A stretch of 64,000 nt of DNA from Oceanobacillus timonensis (GTDB lineage Bacteria > Bacillota > Bacilli > Bacillales > Amphibacillaceae), in assembly GCF_900166635.1 (NCBI RefSeq), contig NZ_LT800497.1, forward strand, positions 1,092,303 to 1,156,302. Direction: 5' to 3'. Below are positions 46,138 to 55,738 of the stretch, piece by piece (the stretch's first letter is position 1; each line of letters starts with the position of its first letter). The translations under genes were made by a program, and so were the position numbers. The notes beneath the pieces were generated by a model, which saw only the letters and a program-made list of their open reading frames with translations, was not told the DNA's origin and ran no database searches.

Positions 46138-48234
46138 ATGTATCTTACCAGCCGTGAACGAAAAATTTTAGCTTTTTTACTGCCTGCAGCGGAAGAGAAA
46201 ACAGTAAAACAAGTAGCAGATAAACTGAACGTCAGTACAAGAACAATTCACCGGGAATTAAAGAAATTAGAAGATGTATTAGCAGGTTATCAACTGATAC
46301 TTCATAAAAAGTCCGGCTCTGGTGTAATCATTCAAGGTGACTCTGAGCAAAAACGCCAGTTAAAAAATAAAGTCGCGCAATTAGATGGCGTGGAATTAGC
46401 AAAAGAAGAAAGGCAATCTATTTTATTAAATACGTTAATACAGGTACGCGAACCAATTAAATTATTTACGCTTGCCAGTGAATTGAATATAACCATTGCA
46501 GCTATTTCCCAAGATTTAGATGATATCGAGAAGTGGATAAAATCATTTGATTTGGAACTTATCCGTAAAAAAGGATATGGCGTAGAAATTAACGGGGAGG
46601 AAGTAAAGAAGCGGGCTGTATTAAGCAATTTAATTTCCCGTCATATTGATTTATTTGAATTTGTAGAAAAAATAAAAACGAAAAATAAAGAAGAAAAAGA
46701 AAAAGGAGAAACCATTTCCGATCGGTTATTGGGACTGGTTGATCCACAAAAATTAGAAAAAATAGAGGAACAGGTCCAGGAGATCGGAAAGGAACTTCCT
46801 TATCATTTAGCGGACAGTGCTTATATCGGTCTAGTTGTGCATTTATCGCTTGCCATTGAAAGGTTGCAAAAAGGAGATACCATTCATTTCCATGAAGTTT
46901 ATAAACAGGAAATTCAAGCGGAACCGGAGTATCAGATTGCAGCTGCATTAATTAAAAAGTTGGAAACGGCCTTTTCGATGCATATCCCAGAGGATGAGGT
47001 CGGCTACATTACGATGCATTTAATGGGCGCAAAGCTTCGAGAAAATCAATCCTATTTATTGGAAGAAACAAGTATAGATTTGGCACAACGGGCAAAAGAG
47101 CTGATTCGTCAAGCTGGAGAACAGCTGAACATGGATTTATCAGCCAATAACCAGTTTTTGAATGATTTAACAACACATTTGAAACCAGCGATTTACCGTA
47201 TCAAACAGCAGATGAATATCCATAATCCGATGCTTTCTGAAATTAAACGGGATTACTCGGAATTATTTGAGATCGTGAAGGAAAGCATCACAACTGTTTT
47301 TCCAGACTTGGAGATTCCAGAGGAAGAAATTGCGTATATTGTACTGCATTTTGCTGCTGTACTTCTGCAGACAGAGGTGCATAAAGATATTCGAGTTCTT
47401 GTTATCTGTTCAACTGGTATTGGAACATCGAAAATGCTGGCCAGCAAATTGGAACGTAAATTTCCGGAAATCGAGCTGGTAAAACATCAATCTATTTTTG
47501 ATTTAAATGAAGAAGCATTCTCCAAATACGATGTGATTGTTTCTACTGTTCTTTTAGATAATTTAAATCAGCGTTATGTGCATATTTCGCCGATGCTGAC
47601 GGAAGATGAAGCAGCAAAAGTAAAAACAGCCATAAGAAAAGCTGCCCTAACACGATCAACATCATCGGTGAGAGCAAATAAGATGATGGAAGGCGATTTT
47701 CTGACGAATCTTCAGGAAATGTATCGCTATTCCGATGTCATCTTGCAGGTTTTAAATCGTTTTAACTTATTTTGTCTGCAAGAAAATAATGCAACTTTTT
47801 TAGAATCCATTTGTCATCAATTACAGCGCAATGGTGTCATAGAGAATGCAAATATATTGTTTGAAAAATTGAAGAGAAGAGAAACACAGGGAGGTTTGGG
47901 AATTCCAGGAACCAAGCTAGCGCTATTTCATACCAGATCTGACATAGTCAGTGGCCCCGGCTTCTATATTTTCCAACTGCCAAACAAGGTGAAATTACAA
48001 GCAATGGATGCAACGGAGATGGAAGTTTCACGCATTTTAATCATGCTTGCTCCAGAAACCATAAATGAAGAAGCGCTGGACATTTTAAGTTATCTCAGCG
48101 GTTTAATTGTTCAAGATGATCACTGTCTGCAATTGCTTCAGGAAGCAGATGAAAAGGAAATCAAACAGTTTTTGACTAAGCAGTTTCATGTATTTATTCA
48201 AGAAAAGTTCTATCGAGAAGAAAAACATTCATAA
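46138..48234 (+). CDS. mtlR: Mannitol operon transcriptional activator, PRD family
   Basis: 698 residues. I choose the ATG at 46138, 9 bases after GGGAGG; the one at 46132 is too close. Order of domains: N-terminal HTH (KQVADKLNVSTRTIHRELKKL), a second HTH, two PRD domains with conserved His (about 200-410), an EIIB-like domain with Cys in VICSTGIGTSKML, and a C-terminal EIIA-like domain with His in LALFHTRSD. PTS phosphorylation of these residues sets activity in relatives. It likely activates mtlA-mtlR-mtlF-mtlD. Confidence 0.93.
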   Translation: MYLTSRERKILAFLLPAAEEKTVKQVADKLNVSTRTIHRELKKLEDVLAGYQLILHKKSGSGVIIQGDSEQKRQLKNKVAQLDGVELAKEERQSILLNTLIQVREPIKLFTLASELNITIAAISQDLDDIEKWIKSFDLELIRKKGYGVEINGEEVKKRAVLSNLISRHIDLFEFVEKIKTKNKEEKEKGETISDRLLGLVDPQKLEKIEEQVQEIGKELPYHLADSAYIGLVVHLSLAIERLQKGDTIHFHEVYKQEIQAEPEYQIAAALIKKLETAFSMHIPEDEVGYITMHLMGAKLRENQSYLLEETSIDLAQRAKELIRQAGEQLNMDLSANNQFLNDLTTHLKPAIYRIKQQMNIHNPMLSEIKRDYSELFEIVKESITTVFPDLEIPEEEIAYIVLHFAAVLLQTEVHKDIRVLVICSTGIGTSKMLASKLERKFPEIELVKHQSIFDLNEEAFSKYDVIVSTVLLDNLNQRYVHISPMLTEDEAAKVKTAIRKAALTRSTSSVRANKMMEGDFLTNLQEMYRYSDVILQVLNRFNLFCLQENNATFLESICHQLQRNGVIENANILFEKLKRRETQGGLGIPGTKLALFHTRSDIVSGPGFYIFQLPNKVKLQAMDATEMEVSRILIMLAPETINEEALDILSYLSGLIVQDDHCLQLLQEADEKEIKQFLTKQFHVFIQEKFYREEKHS

Positions 48235-48264
48235 GACATTTAAGTGACAAAGGAGTGCATCGCA

Positions 48265-48705
48265 ATGACAAAAGAAATTTTAAGTACAGACAATATTGAA
48301 TTGGGGGCGCAATTCGCATCCAAAGAAGAAGCTGTTCGATATGTCGGAGGTATTCTATTAAATAATGGCTACATCAAAGCAGACTATATTGATAAAATGC
48401 TAGAACGCGAGGAGGTTGCTACGACATTTATGGGAAATGCTTTAGCTATTCCCCATGGGACGGAAGATGCGAAAAAAGATGTTTTGGAGACAGGGCTATC
48501 TGTTGTCACTGTTCCAGACGGCGTTGATTTTGGTGATGGAAATACCGTGAAGCTCTTGATTGGCATTGCGGGAAAAGGAGATGAACACTTAGAAATCCTT
48601 TCGCAAATTGCCATTATTTGCTCGGAAGAAGAGAATGTGGAGAAATTGACGCAAGCATCAACGAAGGAGGAAATAGTGTCATTGCTTCATGAGGTGAATG
48701 CGTAA
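48265..48705 (+). CDS. mtlF: PTS mannitol EIIA component
   Basis: 146 residues from the ATG at 48265, which has AAAGGAG 9 bases upstream. The phosphorylated His is H64 in ALAIPHGTEDAKK. NTVKLLIGIAGKGDEHLEIL is the usual C-terminal block of mannitol/fructose EIIA proteins. It passes phosphate from HPr to the EIIB domain of MtlA. Its TAA stop shares one base with the mtlD ATG. Confidence 0.94.
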   Translation: MTKEILSTDNIELGAQFASKEEAVRYVGGILLNNGYIKADYIDKMLEREEVATTFMGNALAIPHGTEDAKKDVLETGLSVVTVPDGVDFGDGNTVKLLIGIAGKGDEHLEILSQIAIICSEEENVEKLTQASTKEEIVSLLHEVNA

Positions 48706-49853
48706 TGAAAGCTGTTCATTTTGGTGCAGGAAATATCGGCAGAGGCTTTATTGGACTTTTACTGGACCAGTCTGGATATGAAGTCAGCTTTGTTGATGTT
48801 AATGCGGAAATTACTGATGCAATGAATCAAGATGAGGCTTATCAAGTTCATTTTGCAGATGATAACAGCGATTCTGTCACGGTGCAACATATTACAGGGA
48901 TAAATAGTATAAAAAATCCGGATGCTGTGACAAATGCGATAACAACAGCAGATATTATTACGACCGCAGTTGGTCCGAACATCTTGCCTGTGGTCGCGAA
49001 AGCTATTGCGAAAGGACTCGCCGAAAGGGTGGATAGAAACCGGAAGATACTGCCAGTGATTGCCTGTGAAAATATGATTGGCGGGAGTACATTATTAAAA
49101 AAGCATGTCTATCAGGAAATGGACGGGATAGAGCTGGAAGATTTTGATGCGTTCTTTCGTTTTCCAGATGCCGCGGTAGACCGGATTGTTCCTAATCAAA
49201 TGAATAAAAACATCTTGGACGTTCGAGTGGAGCCATATTATGAATGGGTTGTGGAAAAAGCATTTATTCAAGATGCATTGCCTGATATCCAGGGAATCAC
49301 CTATGTTGATGACCTTGGTCCATATATTGAAAGAAAGCTGTTCACCGTCAATACAGGGCATGCAGCAACAGCATATTTAGGAAATTATTATAACTATGAA
49401 ACGATTGATCAAGCTTTACAAGACAAGTCGATTCTTCATATGCTAAGCGGCGCATTAAAGGAGTCAGGGCAGGCTTTAATCGAAGCTTATGGATTTGACC
49501 CAAAAGCTCATCATGCCTATATTCAAACAATCATTGGCCGCTTCCAAAATCCGTATATTACGGATGAAGTAAAACGTGTTGCCAGAGGACCGCTTCGTAA
49601 ACTTGGACCGGAAGACCGCTTTATACGTCCGGCTAGCATGTATTTGGAATGCGCCTCTGTTGCGCCGAAATATTTATCCAAGGCCATGGCAGCAGCATTA
49701 TTATTTGATAGTAAGGAAGATGAAGAGGCTGCACAGCTGCAAACGATGATTAAGGAAAAAGGCGTAGCAGCAACATTTGCCGAGATTAGCAGATTAGAGC
49801 AAGATCATCCGATTACGAAAGCAGTACTTACGGAATATAAACAGATGTGCTGA
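48705..49853 (+). CDS. mtlD: Mannitol-1-phosphate 5-dehydrogenase
   Basis: 382 residues. The NAD-binding motif is HFGAGNIGRGFIG at the N-terminus, and the catalytic region includes FTVNTGHAATAYLGNY with the conserved Lys just before (ERKLF). It oxidises mannitol 1-phosphate to fructose 6-phosphate, linking the PTS to glycolysis. It is last in the operon, coupled to mtlF through TAATG, and a terminator follows. Confidence 0.95.
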   Translation: MKAVHFGAGNIGRGFIGLLLDQSGYEVSFVDVNAEITDAMNQDEAYQVHFADDNSDSVTVQHITGINSIKNPDAVTNAITTADIITTAVGPNILPVVAKAIAKGLAERVDRNRKILPVIACENMIGGSTLLKKHVYQEMDGIELEDFDAFFRFPDAAVDRIVPNQMNKNILDVRVEPYYEWVVEKAFIQDALPDIQGITYVDDLGPYIERKLFTVNTGHAATAYLGNYYNYETIDQALQDKSILHMLSGALKESGQALIEAYGFDPKAHHAYIQTIIGRFQNPYITDEVKRVARGPLRKLGPEDRFIRPASMYLECASVAPKYLSKAMAAALLFDSKEDEEAAQLQTMIKEKGVAATFAEISRLEQDHPITKAVLTEYKQMC

Positions 49854-49873
49854 GCGGTAAGTTACTTGTGTAC

Positions 49874-49909
49874 AAAAAATGGGAGAGCCAAGCGGCTTTC
49901 CCATTTTTA
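49874..49909. terminator. Terminator of the mannitol operon
   Basis: AAAAAATGGGAGAGCC pairs with GGCTTTCCCATTTTT around a 4-base loop. The A run on the left lets it serve the convergent HAD gene as well. Confidence 0.85.
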
Positions 49910-49919
49910 ATGACAAATA

Positions 49920-50705
49920 TTAATTCACCAAGCCTAATTTTTTCAATCCGTTAAAAATCCCTGAATCCGTTACAGACGTTGTTTGAAAATCAGCATATTC
50001 CATTAATCTTGCATCCGCATTGCCCATGGCAATACCAGTACCGGCAAATTGGAGCATTTCTTTATCATTCATCCCGTCTCCAAAAGCAATGATTTCTGAA
50101 GGGGAGATGTTCAAGTGCTGCAGCATTTGCTTAATAGCAACCCCTTTATTGACAGAAGCCCGAAGCACATCGTAGGATTCGCTGGCATGTGGAACATTTA
50201 CTTTTGTCAGATGATAATCATCTGTGATTTCAAAGTCTTTCACCTGATCTTTTGCAACATTAATAGCAGAAGCAGAAACAATTTTATCAGCTACGTCGGT
50301 TGTGAATAATTTATTTTGATACAGCTGAAATACTTCATTAAAATCTTCCACATGTGGATTGGATAATGAAGTGAAGTAATTATTTTCTGTTGTGTAGAGA
50401 ACAAGTTCACTTTCACTTTGTCCGGCAATAGCTACCATCTTCTCCACATCTTCTTTCTTCATTGGCGCGTTAAAAATAACATCATCCTGATAAAGCGCGT
50501 AGGCACCGTTATAAGTGATAGAAGATGTGATTTCAAAATCAGTGGTTAACTTTTGAATGTCCACAAATGGTCTGCCTGTACATAAAAAAACTTCCAAGCC
50601 TGCTTCTTTTGCTTGTCGAATCGCTTCCTGCGTGGAAGGGGTGTAGGTATGGTCAGGCTGCAAGATCGTTCCGTCAATATCTAAAAATAGTGCGCGATAA
50701 GTCAT
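49920..50705 (-). CDS. Cof-type HAD phosphatase
   Basis: 261 residues from the ATG at 50705, after AAAGGAG. Motif I is LFLDIDGTIL, motif II LCTGRP, motif III the Lys near NKGVAIKQM and motif IV FGDGMNDKEML, with a C2B cap between motifs II and III. This is the Cof/YidA-type subfamily that dephosphorylates sugar phosphates, FMN or similar. The substrate is not predictable. It is convergent with mtlD and does not appear to be part of the mannitol operon. Confidence 0.88.
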   Translation of the reverse strand: MTYRALFLDIDGTILQPDHTYTPSTQEAIRQAKEAGLEVFLCTGRPFVDIQKLTTDFEITSSITYNGAYALYQDDVIFNAPMKKEDVEKMVAIAGQSESELVLYTTENNYFTSLSNPHVEDFNEVFQLYQNKLFTTDVADKIVSASAINVAKDQVKDFEITDDYHLTKVNVPHASESYDVLRASVNKGVAIKQMLQHLNISPSEIIAFGDGMNDKEMLQFAGTGIAMGNADARLMEYADFQTTSVTDSGIFNGLKKLGLVN

Positions 50706-50792
50706 TATAGTCTCCTTTTCTCTTTTAAAACTACTATATATTTTACCATAAAATCCGGTTAAAACCCAGCAGACAGGAAGCAAGTATAGATA

Positions 50793-50822
50793 AGGAGAAG
50801 CGTTACCTGCCAGCTTCTCCTC
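50793..50822 (-). terminator. Terminator of the M3 peptidase gene
   Basis: GGAGAAGC and GCTTCTCC form a stem with an 11-base loop just after the peptidase stop on the minus strand. The T tract is weak. Confidence 0.45.
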
Positions 50823-50837
50823 CCTATTTATCTGTTT

Positions 50838-52535
50838 CTAAAGAGCCTGATCATCAACTTTATAAAGCCAGTCCTCAATAAAGGAAACAGCTGCTTCCAC
50901 CGTTCCTTCTTCAAAAGGAGATGCTAAACCGGCTGATTGCACAAGCTCTAAAAATGGTTTGGAACCCCCTAGCTTACATAGATCTATATAGTCTTGCCAT
51001 GCTTTTTCCCGGTTTTCCTGGGATTTCTTTAAAAATTGGAAGGCGCAAATTTGTGCGAGCGTATAATCAATATAATAAAAGGGATCTTCATAGATATGCC
51101 CTTGCTTCTGCCAAAAAGCGCCTGATTCTAAGTGCTCTATTCCATCATAATCACGATGCGGCAAGTATTTCTTTTCTAAGCTGCGCCAAGCCTGATTGCG
51201 CTCTTCCGGTGTCCAATTCGGATTTTCATAAACGAGATGCTGGAATTCGTCTACTGCAACACCATATGGCAGAAATTGAATCGCATCCGATAGATGCGCA
51301 TACTTATATTTTTCAACATCCTCTTTAAAGAAATTTTCCATCCATGGGTAGGTAAAGAATTCCATACTCATGGAGTGAATTTCAGCCGATTCACTTGTTG
51401 GGAAATAATACTCCGGCACCGAAAAATGACGGCTGGAATAAGACTGAAAAGCATGCCCTGCTTCGTGTGTTAATACATCAATATCTCCAGAGGTTCCGTT
51501 GAAATTAGAGAAAATAAATGGGGATTGGTAATCCTCGATATAGGTGCAATATCCGCCACTTTCTTTTCCTTTCTTTGCTTCTAAATCAAGGAGCTCATGA
51601 TCCAGCATAAACTGGAAGAACGCGCTGGTTTCTGTAGATAGTTCATTATACATTTTCTTCCCATTTTCAATAATCCAATCTGGTGTCCCTTTTGGCGTGG
51701 CATTCCCGGAAGCAAAAACAAAGGATTCATCGTAAAATTTTAAGGTGTCTACACCGATTCGTTTTGCCTGCTTTTCATAAAGCTTGGTTGCTATAGGTAC
51801 AATTACTTCTTCTACCTGTTTGCGGAAACGCTGAACCATTTCGGCATGATAATCCACGCGCTGCATCCGTAAATAACCAACTTCCACAAAATTGTTAAAC
51901 CCGAGTTTCTCCGCTATTTGCTGCCGTGTTTTTACTAAATCATCGTAGATACGATCCAAGGTTTCTTTATTCTCAGCAAAAAAGCTTTGACGTGCTTCCA
52001 GTGCTTCTTTTCGCGTTTGCCGGTCCGGATCTTCTGCAAAAGGTCCGAGCTGTGCCAATGTATACGTGTTCCCTCGAAATGCAATATCTGCAGATGCAAT
52101 TAATTTAGAGTAAGCAGATGTCCGTTTATTTTCTTTCTGCAGCAATGGAATAATTTCTTTAGAAAAAGCCTTTATTTCGCATGCTGCTAAATCGAACAAT
52201 TGAGAACCGTACTTCTTTTGGAGCTGTGCTTTAAAAGGAGATTTCAGGAGCTCTTTATAGAAAGTAGCAGTTAGTTCTTGAATTTCCGGCAAGTGCTCAT
52301 CAAAAAAATCTCTTTCATTGTGATAAAAAGCATCATGTGTATCAATGGAAGCACGAATAAATACAAGGTTCTCCATCGTTGAAAGATGGTTTCTAATTTT
52401 GTTAATAGCGTCCATCGCGGTAATGGCTTGTTCAATAGAAGAAGCATGTTGAAATTGCTCCAGCTTTTGATAAAAGTCCTCTTTTACTTTCGGAATATCT
52501 GGTCGTTCATATGTATAATCTGCGAACGTTTGCAT
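50838..52535 (-). CDS. M3-family oligoendopeptidase (PepF-like)
   Basis: 565 residues. The zinc-binding motif HEAGHAF lies in DVLTHEAGHAFQSYSSRHF, and the third ligand Glu lies in SESAEIHSMSMEFF. The length and the FFDEHLPEIQELTATFYKEL region resemble the short M3B oligoendopeptidases of Bacillaceae. It cleaves peptides of about 7-20 residues in the cytoplasm. AAGGAGG lies before the ATG. It is transcribed alone. Confidence 0.92.
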   Translation of the reverse strand: MQTFADYTYERPDIPKVKEDFYQKLEQFQHASSIEQAITAMDAINKIRNHLSTMENLVFIRASIDTHDAFYHNERDFFDEHLPEIQELTATFYKELLKSPFKAQLQKKYGSQLFDLAACEIKAFSKEIIPLLQKENKRTSAYSKLIASADIAFRGNTYTLAQLGPFAEDPDRQTRKEALEARQSFFAENKETLDRIYDDLVKTRQQIAEKLGFNNFVEVGYLRMQRVDYHAEMVQRFRKQVEEVIVPIATKLYEKQAKRIGVDTLKFYDESFVFASGNATPKGTPDWIIENGKKMYNELSTETSAFFQFMLDHELLDLEAKKGKESGGYCTYIEDYQSPFIFSNFNGTSGDIDVLTHEAGHAFQSYSSRHFSVPEYYFPTSESAEIHSMSMEFFTYPWMENFFKEDVEKYKYAHLSDAIQFLPYGVAVDEFQHLVYENPNWTPEERNQAWRSLEKKYLPHRDYDGIEHLESGAFWQKQGHIYEDPFYYIDYTLAQICAFQFLKKSQENREKAWQDYIDLCKLGGSKPFLELVQSAGLASPFEEGTVEAAVSFIEDWLYKVDDQAL

Positions 52536-52823
52536 TGATTTTCCTCCTTGTTTTTTTAAAAGTAAAGATATGCAATCTAATCATTTTTCACGGAGAAGCG
52601 TCTGTAAAACTGCTGTCTCAAAATAAAGAATGAAAATAAATTTACATTATATTATACCTTTCTTTCTTAAGATTGTATGCCGATTTTAATAAAAAATGGA
52701 GCTGTTTTCCAGAAAGAAAAATAAAGTTTCCCGTTCCTAAACAAATGGCGCCTGTATATTGACTTTCTGATTTTTCAAATGTAGACTAAAAGTAGTGTAA
52801 TTAAATCATGGTGGGGTGAAGAA

Positions 52824-53108
52824 ATGGTAGAAACAGTCATTACATTTGCAGCTATTTTAACAGCGATTACAGCACTTATCAGTATTTTTCTTGTTAAAAT
52901 GACTTCCAAAGAGTCCCATGCTGGTTATTATCCCAATGTATTCTTGGCGCTTGTGGGGATTCTATTGATTCTTGTAGCATCCATCGCACCAAAAGTTGAT
53001 ATTGCAGGCGCTGGATTCGGAGGAATTGGAATCGCTTGTATGTTTGCAGGTGCAATCGGATTCATAATTTCAGCAGTATTGGATTCTTACAAAAACGTAG
53101 CAGCATAA
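52824..53108 (+). CDS. Small membrane protein, possibly YesK-like
   Basis: 94 residues with three hydrophobic stretches (VITFAAILTAITALISIFLV, VFLALVGILLILVASIA, GIACMFAGAIGFIISAVL) and short polar ends. The size and pattern resemble YesK-type proteins of Bacillus, but I am not certain of the family. GTGGGGTG lies upstream of the ATG and a clear terminator downstream, so it is an independent gene. Function unknown. Confidence 0.6.
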   Translation: MVETVITFAAILTAITALISIFLVKMTSKESHAGYYPNVFLALVGILLILVASIAPKVDIAGAGFGGIGIACMFAGAIGFIISAVLDSYKNVAA

Positions 53109-53109
53109 A

Positions 53110-53141
53110 TAAAAGCAATGTCTGACCAGACATTGCTTTTA
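53110..53141. terminator. Bidirectional terminator
   Basis: AAAGCAATGTCTG and its partner CAGACATTGCTTT form a stem with a very short loop between the small membrane protein gene and cvfB. Confidence 0.8.
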
Positions 53142-53156
53142 TTTATCATTCATTTC

Positions 53157-54017
53157 TTAATCTATTTTAATAATTTGTTCATTTTCCTGTTTGATTTGTC
53201 CTTGCTTTAATAAAGTACCTACAGCACGTTTGAAGGCAGCTTTACTGATTTGAAATGTTGCCCGGATTTCTTCAGGATCGCTTTTATCGTGAAAAGGAAT
53301 GCTACCGTTATTTGCTTCCAGGTGCTTTAAAATGGCATCTGCATCAGCTGATAAACTGTCTTGCTTTAATGGCCGCAGGGACACATTAATGGATCCGTCT
53401 TCTTTGACAGCAATGACTCTACCTTCAATCACTTGTCCGACGCGCGGTTCTTCTTTTCTTTCTGTACGGTGGATAAATCCGCGATACCCATCGCTCGTAA
53501 TAATAGCTGCACCCTCTTTATTGGTATAATAAACCGTACCAATCACAGTTTGCTGGTTTAAATCATTCGGTGCTGCAAAAACATTACTTGCAATAATATT
53601 TTCAGAAGCAGGAACGCCTAATAGACGTCCTTTTTTATCCAGTTGCAATGTGATATATAAACGATCTCCGGAACGTGGCCAGCTTTCCTGGAATAAAGGC
53701 AGGGAATCTTTAGAGACAAGAATATCCTTCGAGGTGCCGATGTTTACAAAAACCCCCAGGCGGGGCACAACACCTACAACGTCTGCCCAATCATATAGCC
53801 CAAGCGTGACAGAAGGTAAATATGTAGTAGCGTTTACTTGTCCTTTTTTATTTAAATAGAGAAAAACATCTACAGATTGTTCGGCTTCTAAAGGTGATTC
53901 TGTTTCGTTATGATGCAGTAAAACTTCTTCTCCGTAAGCAGATAAAACATATCCAGTATCTATTTTCCGTAAAACGGTCATTGCAATAATGGATCCAATG
54001 GGTAAGTCTGTCGGCAT
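53157..54017 (-). CDS. cvfB: S1-domain RNA-binding protein CvfB
   Basis: 286 residues. Successive OB/S1-like domains cover about 1-215 (GYVLSAYGEEVLLHHNE, VPRLGVFVNIGTSKDILVS, GFIHRTERKEEPRVGQVIEG). A winged-helix domain (ATFQISKAAFKRAVGTLLKQ) is at the C-terminus. This order matches CvfB of Staphylococcus and YitL of Bacillus, which bind RNA and affect expression of secreted factors. AAAGGAG precedes the ATG. It is transcribed alone. Confidence 0.9.
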   Translation of the reverse strand: MPTDLPIGSIIAMTVLRKIDTGYVLSAYGEEVLLHHNETESPLEAEQSVDVFLYLNKKGQVNATTYLPSVTLGLYDWADVVGVVPRLGVFVNIGTSKDILVSKDSLPLFQESWPRSGDRLYITLQLDKKGRLLGVPASENIIASNVFAAPNDLNQQTVIGTVYYTNKEGAAIITSDGYRGFIHRTERKEEPRVGQVIEGRVIAVKEDGSINVSLRPLKQDSLSADADAILKHLEANNGSIPFHDKSDPEEIRATFQISKAAFKRAVGTLLKQGQIKQENEQIIKID

Positions 54018-54568
54018 ATAGATGCTCCTTTCAAAATATGTGAAATTTGGAAAAGGGATACTCTATTAAGAGAGTACCCCTTTATGATTAAAGTAACACG
54101 TGATATTCAAAATGAAATACCATAGAAGTTCAAAAAGTTTCGGATAAAGTCCTTTTTAAACATCGTATGGAACGAGAAATATGACTTTTTTCTCTTTTAA
54201 ATGATTCGTTTATTTTCATTGACTCAGTTAGATATGCTGAGCCATCTATTCGTATAACGCATACGAATATGTCCGCGGTAAATATTCTAAAACAATCTTT
54301 TCTAACTTAAGCAATGCAGCCCCAAACCTTCTGCTGCATCCTTGCGGCCCCTTAGCCGCGCCAGTGTGAATAAGCATTTTCAAAAAGCTTCACAGAATGC
54401 CAAATCACAGCTGTTACTTATTAACCTTATTAGTATGCATGGTTTCTTTTGGTTTGTCAAATTATTATTCTGAAATTATTCTTTCCATTCATTGGTAAAG
54501 CATGGTTGACCTGATATGGTACACTTGAATTACTTGAATTTATTGAAAAAAAGCATGGAGATGTACAT
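54018..54568. other. Intergenic region between cvfB and the AEC transporter
   Basis: About 550 bases without a convincing gene. A hairpin at about 54053-54084 (AAAGGGATACTCT with AGAGTACCCCTTT) and an 8-base dyad TATTCGTA / TACGAATA (54247-54269) are visible. A GC-rich stretch near 54320-54365 (CTTGCGGCCCCTTAGCCGCG) looks like repeat debris. I assign no function to any of them. Confidence 0.35.
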
Positions 54569-55465
54569 ATGTCATTATTTATTGAAGTTATTTTACCAAT
54601 TATGGCTGTGTTTGCAGCAGGATTTATTCTACAGCGTATACGTGTATTAGATGTTCGGTCGGTGTCTGCAGTCAGTCTTTATATCCTTTCACCGGCGCTT
54701 GTCTTTGTGACGTTGTATGATGCAGAATTTGATTCCGGATTTTTAGTTATTCTCATTTATATGTTTTCCTTATTCTACGTGATGGTATTTATTAACAAGA
54801 TGCTGGCAAAAATCTTTCACTGGGATGGAAATAAAGAAAGTGCCGCGATTCTTTCCACAGGGTTTATGAATTCGGGAAATTATGGCCTGCCGGTGGTTTT
54901 GTACAGTATCGGCAGTGCTGCTGTGCCTTATGCGATTTTTATTATGGTGGTTCAGTCATTGCAGAATAATTTCTTCGGTATTTACTATGCATCACGAAGC
55001 ACTAGTGGAATGCGGAGAGCGTTTGTGAACATATTAAAAATGCCGACAACTTATGCAGCGATATTGGCCTTTTTCTTTTCGCTGCAGTCTATTACGATAC
55101 CAGACTATATCCATTCTACTGTTGAAATGGTAGGAGATGCTGCTATTCCAGTGATGATGATTATGCTCGGTATGCAGTTAGGCTCGTTAACAGCATTGAA
55201 GATCGATTGGCAGGTTGTGCTTTCTTCTGTTACCTTAAAAATGGTCGCTGCGCCAATCCTGGCAGCTATCTTTGTCTGGCTCGTTCCGATGGACCCATTG
55301 ATTGGAATGGTATTGATTATTATCTCTGCGATGCCGACAGCTGCAACAACAACGATGTATGCGATTGAATTTGATACAGAACCGGTGCTTGTATCGACGA
55401 TTACGTTTATTTCAACTGTTGTTAGTATTGTTACAGTTACTGTTTTATTGAATATTGTTACGTGA
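54569..55465 (+). CDS. AEC (auxin efflux carrier) family transporter
   Basis: 298 residues and about ten hydrophobic segments. GFMNSGNYGLPVVLYSIG with its conserved Asn-Ser-Gly-Asn motif, VEMVGDAAIPVMMIMLGMQL and the C-terminal SAMPTAATTTMYAIEFD are typical of bacterial AEC transporters, some of which carry malate or malonate. The substrate here is unknown. GGAG lies before the ATG. A terminator follows, so it is separate from the nuclease gene downstream. Confidence 0.88.
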   Translation: MSLFIEVILPIMAVFAAGFILQRIRVLDVRSVSAVSLYILSPALVFVTLYDAEFDSGFLVILIYMFSLFYVMVFINKMLAKIFHWDGNKESAAILSTGFMNSGNYGLPVVLYSIGSAAVPYAIFIMVVQSLQNNFFGIYYASRSTSGMRRAFVNILKMPTTYAAILAFFFSLQSITIPDYIHSTVEMVGDAAIPVMMIMLGMQLGSLTALKIDWQVVLSSVTLKMVAAPILAAIFVWLVPMDPLIGMVLIIISAMPTAATTTMYAIEFDTEPVLVSTITFISTVVSIVTVTVLLNIVT

Positions 55466-55530
55466 AAATGGTTGAAAGCTTACTCTATAATATTTATACA
55501 TTTTAAGCCTGTTGTATATGTTTCTGAGGT

Positions 55531-55560
55531 AAACCCCAAAGTAAATCTGCTTTGGGGTTT
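55531..55560 (+). terminator. Terminator of the AEC transporter gene
   Basis: AAACCCCAAAG pairs with CTTTGGGGTTT, with about 65 bases of spacing from the stop codon. Confidence 0.7.
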
Positions 55561-55643
55561 ATTAAATGGATGGTATTATTTTATTTAAATTTAACTTTAA
55601 GTAAATTTTCCTGTAAAATGTTCTAAAATTTTATAAAATTATG

Positions 55644-55693
55644 TATAATGGAAGGAGATTTGAATGAAAATTTGATATAATATAAGGGAGATT
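55644..55693 (+). promoter_or_regulatory. Promoter and aborted start upstream of the SAP-nuclease gene
   Basis: TATAAT at 55644-55649 has a weak -35 (TTCTAA) 17 bases upstream. An excellent site GGAAGGAG (55650-55657) precedes ATG AAA ATT TGA at 55664-55675, a four-codon frame in the same phase as the long gene. It could be a minimal upstream frame or a former start lost to a stop codon. Confidence 0.45.
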
Positions 55694-55738
55694 TTGGATG
55701 TAGTTATAAATAATAAAAATGAGGGGGTTGAAAGATCA

